From the NCBI GenBank assembly GCA_934178345.1, contig CAKPQG010000001.1, forward strand, positions 131,808-195,807: a stretch of 64,000 bases of DNA, given 5' to 3'. The stretch comes from an uncultured Dialister sp. Its GTDB lineage: Bacteria > Bacillota > Negativicutes > Veillonellales > Dialisteraceae. The position numbers and the translations under genes were made by a program. This document shows positions 1-6,661 of this stretch, one piece after another. The notes under the pieces were generated by a model. That model was not told where the DNA came from, made no database searches, and worked only from the letters and a program-made list of their open reading frames with translations. How positions within the stretch are numbered: position 1 is the first letter of the stretch; each line of letters starts with the position of its first letter.

Positions 1-156
1 GGACGCCGCCATCTACCTGTGGCTGTCATCGATACGGAGTCGGGCTTTATCCGGCTCGGTCTGGCGAAAAAGATCGCCAAGGCCATGGGGGCCTCCTATT
101 TCCAGGTCGATAAGATGACAGAAGACCAGCTTCTCCATATTTGGCGCTGCATGTAA
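1..156 (+). CDS. C-terminal end of a ChlD/BchD-like (magnesium-chelatase/VWA family) protein, partial
   Basis: Only the last 51 codons are in the window; the frame is open from base 1 and stops with TAA at 154-156. The peptide contains VIDTESGFIRLGLAKKIA followed by a GASYFQVDK segment. That matches the tail of the von Willebrand factor A domain of BchD/ChlD-type chelatase subunits, where a conserved DTE-G-RLGLA stretch precedes the last strand and helix. Cobalamin genes start 2.8 kb downstream on the same strand, so a cobalt-chelatase-like role is plausible, but that is inference from neighbourhood. The first part of the gene is missing, so no subunit assignment is made. Confidence 0.55.
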   Translation, partial: GRRHLPVAVIDTESGFIRLGLAKKIAKAMGASYFQVDKMTEDQLLHIWRCM

Positions 157-220
157 ATGGAGAAAAGGAGCGGCGTGCGAGGCATCCTGTGATACACTGC
201 TTTCCTTTCGCGCAGCATCA

Positions 221-261
221 AAAAATCCGACTGTTTACCAAAAGTAAACAGTCGGATTTTT
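221..261. terminator. Bidirectional intrinsic terminator
   Basis: A 17-bp perfect inverted repeat (arms AAAAATCCGACTGTTTA and its complement) with a 7-nt loop. A-tract on one side and T-tract on the other let it stop the ChlD-like gene from the left and galU from the right. Confidence 0.85.
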
Positions 262-290
262 GCGTGCGGGGAGGGAAATCAGCGTTCTCC

Positions 291-457
291 TTAGGGAAAC
301 ACTGATTAAATCGTTGTCAGATTTTACTCTTGAATTTTTATGCATAGCGAGGAATAACCTGACGCGAATAGCGAGCTATTTAAGGAAGGTCATGACGAAG
401 CTATGTATAAAAATTCTTGTAAAATCTGACTCTGCGATTGAATCAGCGTTCCCTTAG
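291..457. mobile_element. MITE-like palindromic element, full-length copy 1
   Basis: Element 295-453 (159 bp) has terminal inverted repeats GGAAACACTGATT / AATCAGCGTTCCC and long internal arms (GTCAGATTTTAC, GAATTTTTAT, CATAGC) so that nearly the whole element can fold into one hairpin. It is flanked by a 4-bp direct repeat TTAG (291-294 and 454-457). A second terminus-like piece (about 278-290) abuts it on the left. It has no coding capacity for a transposase; other copies are at 26.3, 36.05 and 54.8 kb. Confidence 0.85.
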
Positions 458-1335
458 TCCATGCTTGCAACCAGCGTTTTTAAATAGTTCTTGAAATCTT
501 CTCCGAGGTCTTCCCTGCGAAGAGCAAATTCTACGGTCGCCTTGAGGTAGCCGAGCTTATTTCCCGTGTCATAACGCTTGCCTGTGAAATTGTAGGCATA
601 GACATGACCATCATGTGCCATGACGCGCAGGGCATCGGTGAGCTGGATCTCTCCGCCCTTTCCAGGCTTCGTCTGTTCCAGAATTCCAAAAATATCCGGC
701 GTGATGACGTATCGGCCAAGTGCTGCAAACTGGCTCGGCGCTTCCTCTATCGACGGTTTCTCGATCATATCCTTCACGTGAACCAGATTCGGATCTTCTG
801 TTGGGACGCCGTTTACGATGCCGTAAGAGGAAACCGCGCTTTTGGGGACGATCTGGCAGCCGATGACGGTGGCGCCAGTCTTTTGGTACTGGTCCATCAG
901 CTGTTTCAGCGCCGGGGTATCATTGCCATTGTACACGACATCATCGCCAAGAATGACGCCGAATGGTTCATCATCGATGAAATCCTTCGCGCAGAGTATG
1001 GCATCGCCGAGGCCTCTCATATATGGCTGACGGGTGTAGTGGATCTTCACAGAAGCGACCTGGCGGACTTCTTTCAGAAGATCCATCTTTCCGGATTCAT
1101 AAAGATGCTCTTCGAGTTCAGGGGAGGAGTCGAAGTGATCTTCGATCGCTCTCTTGGCATGGCCGGAAATGATCAGGATCTGCTCGATGCCGCTCGCTTT
1201 GATTTCTTCAACGATATATTGGATGGTGGGTTTGTCGACGATAGGCAGCATTTCCTTGGGCATCGCTTTTGTTTCCGGCAGGAAACGGGTGCCAAAGCCA
1301 GCAGCCGGAATGACGGCTTTTCTGATTTTCTGCAT
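454..1335 (-). CDS. galU: UTP-glucose-1-phosphate uridylyltransferase
   Basis: 293 aa, the usual length for bacterial GalU. It converts glucose-1-phosphate and UTP to UDP-glucose in the cytoplasm. The N-terminal nucleotide-binding signature AAGFGTRFLPETKAMPKEM is intact, followed by the family segments GLGDAILCAKDFI and FGVILGDDV (about 108-130) and a C-terminal GGEIQLTDAL. The ATG is preceded by AAGGAG. It follows galE by 62 bp on the same strand, which supports one transcript for sugar-nucleotide supply. The stop codon TAA lies in the flanking duplication of the MITE at 295-453, so the last residues may have changed when it inserted. Confidence 0.95.
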   Translation of the reverse strand: MQKIRKAVIPAAGFGTRFLPETKAMPKEMLPIVDKPTIQYIVEEIKASGIEQILIISGHAKRAIEDHFDSSPELEEHLYESGKMDLLKEVRQVASVKIHYTRQPYMRGLGDAILCAKDFIDDEPFGVILGDDVVYNGNDTPALKQLMDQYQKTGATVIGCQIVPKSAVSSYGIVNGVPTEDPNLVHVKDMIEKPSIEEAPSQFAALGRYVITPDIFGILEQTKPGKGGEIQLTDALRVMAHDGHVYAYNFTGKRYDTGNKLGYLKATVEFALRREDLGEDFKNYLKTLVASMD

Positions 1336-1397
1336 GATAATTCTCCTTCTTGTGTGTTTAATATTTGAGGCGTGGAAGAATCAAAAAGGAATGATTC

Positions 1398-2390
1398 TTA
1401 CTTTTTATATCCATAGGGATGCGACTTATGCCATTTCCAGGCAGAAGCGATGATTTCCCGTGTATCGGAATGGGTGGGATGCCAGCCGAGGACAGCTTTA
1501 CACTTCTTGGAAGAGGCGATGAGTACAGCCGGGTCGCCGCTGCGGCGCGCTTCTTCGGTGACTTTGAAGTCGATGCCCGTCACTTCTTTGGCGGTGTCGA
1601 TGATATCACGGACCGAGAAGCCATTTTCACTGCCCAGATTGAAATAGGTGCTGTCTCCACCTTTAAGAAGGTACTGCATGGCGAGTACATGAGCATCAGC
1701 GAGGTCTACGACGTGGATGTAGTCACGGATGCAGGTGCCATCCGGGGTCAGATAGTCCGTGCCATAGATCGCGATATGGTCGCGCACGCCCTGTGCTGTT
1801 TTCAGGATGAGGGGGATCAAGTGAGACTCTGGGTTGTGGTCTTCCCCGATCGTGCCATCGAGTGCAGCGCCGGCCGCATTGAAGTAGCGGAGCGCAACAT
1901 AGCGAAGGCCATAGGCATCGGTGAAGTCTTTCATCATGTGTTCGATGACCAGTTTCGTGCGGCCATAGACATTGGTCGGATTGTGCGGGAAATCTTCTTC
2001 AATCGGCGTTTTTTCCGGTTCACCATAGACAGCGGCCGTGGAAGAGAATACGATCTTGGAAACGCCAGCTTTTTGCATGCCGAGGAGCAGGTGAAGCGTA
2101 CCCTCGACATTATTCGTATAATACTTGGCAGGATCCACCATGGATTCGCCGACAAGGGAATAGGCAGCGAAATGGATGACGCCGTCAATTTTATATTTTT
2201 CAAGGGTTTCAGCGACGAAATCAATATCGTGAATGTCACCTTTGACGAGTGTCACTTCTTCCGGGACGGATTCGGCATGACCTGTAGAGAGATTATCGAA
2301 AATCACAGGCGTCAGCCCTTCGGCAGCTGCCAGTGCGCGGACAGTGTGGGAACCGATATAGCCAGCACCGCCAGTGACAAGAATATTCAT
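1398..2390 (-). CDS. galE: UDP-glucose 4-epimerase
   Basis: 330 aa extended short-chain dehydrogenase. N-terminal NAD-binding GGAGYIGSH (residues 7-15), catalytic SSTAAVYG serine and the YGRTKLVIE Tyr-x3-Lys pair (about 143-147) are all present. It interconverts UDP-glucose and UDP-galactose. GGAGG lies 5 nt before the ATG. It is the first gene of the galE-galU unit; with the phosphoglucomutase at 26.8 kb the window holds the full route from glucose-6-phosphate to UDP-galactose. Confidence 0.95.
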   Translation of the reverse strand: MNILVTGGAGYIGSHTVRALAAAEGLTPVIFDNLSTGHAESVPEEVTLVKGDIHDIDFVAETLEKYKIDGVIHFAAYSLVGESMVDPAKYYTNNVEGTLHLLLGMQKAGVSKIVFSSTAAVYGEPEKTPIEEDFPHNPTNVYGRTKLVIEHMMKDFTDAYGLRYVALRYFNAAGAALDGTIGEDHNPESHLIPLILKTAQGVRDHIAIYGTDYLTPDGTCIRDYIHVVDLADAHVLAMQYLLKGGDSTYFNLGSENGFSVRDIIDTAKEVTGIDFKVTEEARRSGDPAVLIASSKKCKAVLGWHPTHSDTREIIASAWKWHKSHPYGYKK

Positions 2391-2429
2391 AAGTGCCTCC
2401 TTGTTCTTTTGGTTTTAAAATACCTTATT

Positions 2430-2438
2430 AGTATAACA
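2430..2438 (-). promoter_or_regulatory. Extended -10 promoter for galE-galU
   Basis: On the minus strand TGTTATACT matches the extended -10 form TGnTATAAT with one mismatch. A weak TTGCCC-type -35 lies about 15 bp upstream. It is about 40 bp from the galE start codon. Confidence 0.55.
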
Positions 2439-2500
2439 TATGAGATAAAGGGGCAAGAGAGAGCATGCTCATCGATGCATTTTCTGCCCACATGCCTGTA

Positions 2501-2737
2501 TCATCTTTTTTCATTCCAGAAGAGCAGATCGATCAGCATCACACCGGTAAAGCAGAAGGGCGCGACGCTGTCTGCATGAAGTACCTGCAGGAAGGCATAA
2601 AGACTGAAAAAGAGGATCGCGTATAGCAGAAGAATGGCGGCGAAGGGAGATTTCTTTTTCCAAAAAGAAATCCCGTAGCCGATGGCAATAAAAAGAAGGC
2701 ACAGCAGCGGATACCAGTTGATCAGAAAAGCTGTCAT
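2501..2737 (-). CDS. Small three-helix membrane protein, unknown function
   Basis: 78 aa, very hydrophobic, with about three membrane segments (residues 5-24, 30-50 and 55-72) and a short KKK loop after the first. An AAAGGAG box 6 nt before the ATG on the minus strand supports translation. It is separated from galE by about 110 bp holding the galE promoter. I do not recognise the family; it could be a YesK- or DUF-type integral membrane protein. Confidence 0.6.
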   Translation of the reverse strand: MTAFLINWYPLLCLLFIAIGYGISFWKKKSPFAAILLLYAILFFSLYAFLQVLHADSVAPFCFTGVMLIDLLFWNEKR

Positions 2738-2866
2738 AGAAAGCTCCTTTGCGTGCGGCCATGAAGTGCCGCGCTTTGACGAATTTCATGTTTTCTTCAT
2801 GGTAACAGTTTCGAAGGCAATGCACAATAGTTTCTCTGTGCTTTCATATCAATTTCTAACGAAATA

Positions 2867-2875
2867 TGGTACAAT
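2867..2875 (+). promoter_or_regulatory. Extended -10 promoter for the cobalamin genes
   Basis: TGGTACAAT is an extended -10 with one mismatch to TGnTATAAT; no good -35 is visible. The leader to cbiL is about 70 nt, too short for a cobalamin riboswitch, and no B12-box-like sequence was seen. Confidence 0.5.
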
Positions 2876-2951
2876 GATACGGTGCATGACAGCGATTTCT
2901 TCGGAAAACGCTTCCTATAACTGTTTCATAATCATTTTGAGGAGGTTTATG

Positions 2952-3662
2952 ATGAAAAAAGGCAAATTATACGGGATCGGTGTAGGACCAGGAGACTCGA
3001 AACTTCTGACGGTGAAGGCGGTCGAAGCTATCCGGCAGGCAGATATGATCATCACGCCGAAGACAGAAAAAAAAGAAGGGTCTGTCGCTTTCAACATCGC
3101 GAAACCCTATATTCCGAACACGGTTGAAATTTTCCCGATGGTTTTCCAGATGAATACCGACATGGAGGCTGTGAACAAGCAGTGGGAAATCAACCGTAAA
3201 CTGATTCAGGAAAAACTGGATGAAGGGAAAAATCTGGTCTTCCTGACGCTGGGTGACCCGATGCTTTACAGCACCTATATGTATATTTTCAATGAATTCA
3301 AAGACTCGGAAGAATATGAAGTCGAGACGATTCCGGGCATCCCGGCGTTCCTTGGCATTGCATCCTATATCGGGCTGCCGGTCACAGAATGGGAGGAAAA
3401 TGTCCTCATCATTCCGGCGACCTGTGATCCGAAGAAATTTGACCAGGCACTGGCTGCCTGCGATAATGCAGTGATCATGAAAGTATACAAGAGCTTTGCT
3501 TTCGTTCAGGAAGAGCTTAGAAAGCATCACATGCTTGCGCGTTCCGTCATGGTATCGCGTGCAGGACTTCCTGATGAGATCGTCATTCGTGATATCGGCG
3601 GACTTCCGGCGGATTACAAGCCCAATTATCTGTCCACCATCATTGCCAAAAAGGATAAATAA
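2952..3662 (+). CDS. cbiL: Cobalt-factor II / precorrin-2 C20-methyltransferase
   Basis: 236 aa SAM-dependent tetrapyrrole methylase. It shows the family order GIGVGPGDSKLLTVKAV at the N-terminus, the TLGDPMLYSTY loop near residue 100 and the ETIPGIPAF motif about 25 residues later. It methylates C20 of the corrin precursor; in this anaerobic type of organism the cobalt-loaded substrate (CbiL) is more likely than precorrin-2 (CobI). Two ATGs (2949, 2952) follow AGGAGG; 2952 has the better spacing of 6 nt. It is followed after 2 bp by cbiA. Confidence 0.88.
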   Translation: MKKGKLYGIGVGPGDSKLLTVKAVEAIRQADMIITPKTEKKEGSVAFNIAKPYIPNTVEIFPMVFQMNTDMEAVNKQWEINRKLIQEKLDEGKNLVFLTLGDPMLYSTYMYIFNEFKDSEEYEVETIPGIPAFLGIASYIGLPVTEWEENVLIIPATCDPKKFDQALAACDNAVIMKVYKSFAFVQEELRKHHMLARSVMVSRAGLPDEIVIRDIGGLPADYKPNYLSTIIAKKDK

Positions 3663-3664
3663 AT

Positions 3665-5038
3665 ATGGAATCTATCGCTCGTCCAAGGATTGTGATCGCC
3701 GGTACGAACAGCGGCGTCGGGAAGACGACCATCGTGACCGGACTCTTAGCTTATTTTCATTCCAAAGGATATGCTGTACAGCCTTTCAAAGTGGGTCCGG
3801 ACTATATTGATCCTGGGTTTCATGGAAAGGCGGCCGGGCGAAATTCCTATAATTTAGATACGTGGATGACACCGCCGGACCGGCTGGTGCCGACATTTGC
3901 CTCGCTGTCGAAAGGGGCAGATATTTCCATTGTCGAAGGTGTCATGGGGCTCTATGACGGCGGCGCGAATGGCATCAGCTCGACTGCGGATATCGCAAAG
4001 AAACTCAAGGCGCCCGTGGTGCTGGTACTCGACTGTAAATCGGTCGGTTACAGCATCGCTGCGACGGCGCTTGGCTTTAGGGAATACGATCCGGATGTCC
4101 ATATCGCAGGGGTCATCCTGAATCGTCTGGGCACAGACCGACATGAAGCGATGGTGCGTGAGGTCATGGAGAAGATCCACATGCCTGTGCTCGGGGCTTT
4201 CCACCGGGACGATGCATTGCAGACACCGGAGCGTCATTTGGGACTCACTCCTGTGACGGAAATCGAAACGCAGGCGCTCATTGAGCATATGGGAGAAGCT
4301 GCCGGAAAGTGGGTCGATACAGAGGCGGTCTTGGACGTGGCAAGAGAGGCTCCTCTGCTGGAAGTCGAGGAAAGCGAAACGAAACACAAGGCTAAAAATG
4401 TACGCATCGGCGTGGCGCGGGATGAAGCTTTTTCTTTTTATTACCCAGCCAGTCTCGAAGCACTCGAACGGCAAGGCGCAGAGCTGGTTGATTTCAGCCC
4501 GCTCCGAGATTCCAGGATCCCTGACGTCGATGGTCTGATCTTCGGCGGCGGTTTTCCCGAGATGTTTCTTCATGAGCTGGTCGGAAATACGGCGATGAAA
4601 GCATCTATCCGGGAGGCAGCTGCATGCGGTATGCCGATCTATGCAGAATGCGGCGGGCTGATGTATCTTTGTGAGAAGATCCAGGGCTTTGACGGAGACT
4701 CCTATGAAATGGTCGGGCTTGTCCCCGGAGTCTGCGAGATGCAGAAGAAACTCCAGCGCGTGGGCTATGTGACCGGCAAGGCTCTTCGAAAGAGCGTCAT
4801 CGCAGATCAAGGGGATCTCCTGAAAGGGCATGAGTTTCATTTCTCCACCCTTTCCTGCGGAGAAGATTTCCCATGGGCATATACTCTTCAGGGGACACGA
4901 CAGAAGGCAGGGCACATCGAGGGCTTTGCCAAGGACAATGTACTGGCAAGCTATCTGCACCTCTCCTTTGATGGAAATCCGACGGCTGCAGAAAAATGGA
5001 TCGCATCGTGCGAGGCCTTTAAGAAGAGCCGCAAATAG
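3665..5038 (+). CDS. cbiA: Cobyrinate a,c-diamide synthase
   Basis: 457 aa, typical length. N-terminal dethiobiotin-synthetase-like ATPase with P-loop GTNSGVGKTT (about residues 13-22) and DYIDPGFH substrate loop; C-terminal class I glutamine amidotransferase domain with FGGGFPE and nucleophile Cys329 in YAECGGLMYL. It amidates the a and c side chains of the corrin ring using glutamine and ATP. Only 2 bp separate it from cbiL, indicating an operon. The enzyme is called CobB in the aerobic pathway. Confidence 0.93.
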   Translation: MESIARPRIVIAGTNSGVGKTTIVTGLLAYFHSKGYAVQPFKVGPDYIDPGFHGKAAGRNSYNLDTWMTPPDRLVPTFASLSKGADISIVEGVMGLYDGGANGISSTADIAKKLKAPVVLVLDCKSVGYSIAATALGFREYDPDVHIAGVILNRLGTDRHEAMVREVMEKIHMPVLGAFHRDDALQTPERHLGLTPVTEIETQALIEHMGEAAGKWVDTEAVLDVAREAPLLEVEESETKHKAKNVRIGVARDEAFSFYYPASLEALERQGAELVDFSPLRDSRIPDVDGLIFGGGFPEMFLHELVGNTAMKASIREAAACGMPIYAECGGLMYLCEKIQGFDGDSYEMVGLVPGVCEMQKKLQRVGYVTGKALRKSVIADQGDLLKGHEFHFSTLSCGEDFPWAYTLQGTRQKAGHIEGFAKDNVLASYLHLSFDGNPTAAEKWIASCEAFKKSRK

Positions 5039-5141
5039 GATGGATTCATCGAGAAGTACGCACTTTACGATGAGGCAGGATACTTTTCGGTGGAACCGCA
5101 GAAGCTGATGCATCATGTATGCTTTTTATGAGGGCGAATCT

Positions 5142-5696
5142 ATGACGGTACAAAAAGGACTGGTCCTGATCAATACGGGAACCGGTAAAGGAAAAACTAC
5201 GGCGGCCCTTGGGACGGCGATCCGCGCCTGGGGAGATGGACAGAAGGTGCTGATCCTTCAATTCATCAAGGGCGCATGGAAGTATGGCGAGCTGAAAGCC
5301 ATTGAGACTTTGGGTGAGGGAAATAACCGCATCCAGATCCGGCCGATGGGGGACGGCTTCGTCTTCCATAATAAGGATAAAGAAAGTGAAGAAGAATTCC
5401 GGCGGAAAACGGCACTGGCCAAGGAAGCATGGCAGATGGTCGAAAAAGAAGTCATGAGTGATGCATGGGATCTGATTGTCTTAGATGAGATCAATTATGC
5501 CATTCATTTTGGTATGATTTCTGCAGGTGAAGTAGCGGAGCTCATTCAGAAAAGACCGGAGCGCCTCAATATGATCCTGACAGGACGTTATGCCGAGCAG
5601 CAGCTCATCGATCTCGCAGATACCGTGACCGAAATGACACTTGTGAAGCATGCTTTCCAGAAAGGCATCCGCGCAAGAAAAGGAATAGAGTTTTGA
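5142..5696 (+). CDS. cobO: Cob(I)alamin adenosyltransferase, CobO/BtuR type
   Basis: 184 aa P-loop enzyme with GTGKGKTTAALG at the N-terminus, LQFIKG, and LDEINYAI near the middle, all typical of CobA/CobO/BtuR. It transfers the adenosyl group of ATP to the cobalt of corrinoids. I chose ATG 5142 because GAGGG lies 6 nt upstream; the in-frame ATG at 5115 lacks a ribosome site. It lies about 100 bp after cbiA and before a strong terminator, so it is the last gene of the unit. Confidence 0.92.
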   Translation: MTVQKGLVLINTGTGKGKTTAALGTAIRAWGDGQKVLILQFIKGAWKYGELKAIETLGEGNNRIQIRPMGDGFVFHNKDKESEEEFRRKTALAKEAWQMVEKEVMSDAWDLIVLDEINYAIHFGMISAGEVAELIQKRPERLNMILTGRYAEQQLIDLADTVTEMTLVKHAFQKGIRARKGIEF

Positions 5697-5737
5697 AAAA
5701 AGGCAGTGGACCCTCGTGCTGGTCTGCTGCCTTTTTT
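5695..5737 (+). terminator. Intrinsic terminator after cobO
   Basis: AAAAGGCAG ... CTGCCTTTT stem with a T-run, starting at the cobO stop codon. Confidence 0.85.
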
Positions 5738-5817
5738 ATACACATTATTCATCCGTTCGTATAATCCTCATTCTGTCAATCCATGACTTTTCGTCGAGTC
5801 TTATAGAATTTTTTGAT

Positions 5818-5845
5818 TTGATAAAAATGAGATATCATGTATAAT
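5818..5845 (+). promoter_or_regulatory. Promoter for hpf
   Basis: TTGATA and a perfect TATAAT separated by 16 bp, about 50 nt before the hpf start codon. Confidence 0.7.
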
Positions 5846-5894
5846 ATACATAGAAGGATAAGCAAGAGCTTATTCACGAAAGGAGGATTTCATT

Positions 5895-6434
5895 ATGGAA
5901 TTAACAGTTAGAGGCAAGAATCTTGAAATGACCGATGCACTGCATTCCTATGTAGAAAAGCATACAGGTAAGATCCAGAGGTACTTCGATAAACCGATAA
6001 AGATTAATGTATTACTCCGTATTTCCAATATGACCAAAACCTGTGAAACAACAGTTTTCGTAGACGGCGTCATTCTTCGCGGTGTCGAAAAATCTGATGA
6101 TATGTACAAATCCATCGATCTCGTTTTCGACAAGGTGGAACGTCAGATTCATAAATATAAGACTCGTCTGGCAAAGAAATTCAAAGAAAAGAATACACTG
6201 TCTCGTCAGTTTGTTCTGGAAAAAGAACCGATCGCTGCACAGGCAGATGCTGATTTTGAGATCGTGAAGACGAAACATTTCAATATCAGCCCGATGTCGC
6301 CGGAAGAAGCCATCCTGCAGATGAATCTTCTGGGACACAGCTTCTTCATGTTCTTCAATTCGGATACGGAAGCTATGGCTGTGGTATATCGCAGAGATGA
6401 TGGCAAATATGGCCTGATCGATGCTGAAAAATAA
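5895..6434 (+). CDS. hpf: Long-form ribosome hibernation promoting factor
   Basis: 179 aa, the long HPF form of Firmicutes. The N-terminal beta-alpha domain (MELTVRGKNLEMTDALHSYV, about residues 1-95) binds the 30S decoding centre. The C-terminal domain (about 120-178, with SPEEAILQMNLLGHSFFMF) dimerises ribosomes into 100S particles in stationary phase. AGGAGG precedes the ATG by 8 nt. It has its own promoter and terminator and lies just before secA, a common arrangement in this phylum. Confidence 0.95.
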   Translation: MELTVRGKNLEMTDALHSYVEKHTGKIQRYFDKPIKINVLLRISNMTKTCETTVFVDGVILRGVEKSDDMYKSIDLVFDKVERQIHKYKTRLAKKFKEKNTLSRQFVLEKEPIAAQADADFEIVKTKHFNISPMSPEEAILQMNLLGHSFFMFFNSDTEAMAVVYRRDDGKYGLIDAEK

Positions 6435-6452
6435 GAAAAGCTGATTTTTTAT

Positions 6453-6484
6453 AAAAAAGGAGCGGAAATTTCCGCTCCTTTTTT
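6453..6484. terminator. Perfect palindromic terminator after hpf
   Basis: A-run, GGAGCGGAAA / TTTCCGCTCC and T-run form an uninterrupted 32-bp palindrome. Confidence 0.9.
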
Positions 6485-6540
6485 GACTATAGCCTACGAG
6501 TTTGTTAAAATGAAATAGTATGTAAGTATAGAATTACTGA

Positions 6541-6549
6541 TGGTATAAA
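6541..6549 (+). promoter_or_regulatory. Candidate extended -10 promoter for secA
   Basis: TGGTATAAA matches TGnTATAAT at all but the last base. It lies 113 bp before the secA start. No clear -35 is visible. Confidence 0.4.
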
Positions 6550-6661
6550 AAGAAATGAATATCCTTGTGAGTTTTCTCGGTCATGCTTGTATCGGGGGCT
6601 CCTTCCTGATTTCTTTGACCATCGCTTTTACAACGCTTGTACTATAAAAGGAGCTGTGTCC

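Noticed and set aside
260..457. 65-aa plus-strand ORF near galU
   Set aside because: It lies almost entirely in the MITE copy 1 and has no ribosome site; it is a by-product of the repeat.
604..1368. 254-aa plus-strand ORF opposite galU
   Set aside because: Antisense shadow of galU, which is unmistakable on the other strand. The same applies to the long ORFs opposite galE, cbiA, aspS, hisS, mtaD, ahcY and floA.
2876..2951. Cobalamin riboswitch before cbiL
   Set aside because: The leader is only about 70 nt and no B12-box-like sequence is visible.
6615..6645. TTGACC/TACTAT promoter immediately before secA
   Set aside because: The spacer would be 19 bp and the start site would fall inside the ribosome-binding site; 6541-6549 is a better candidate.
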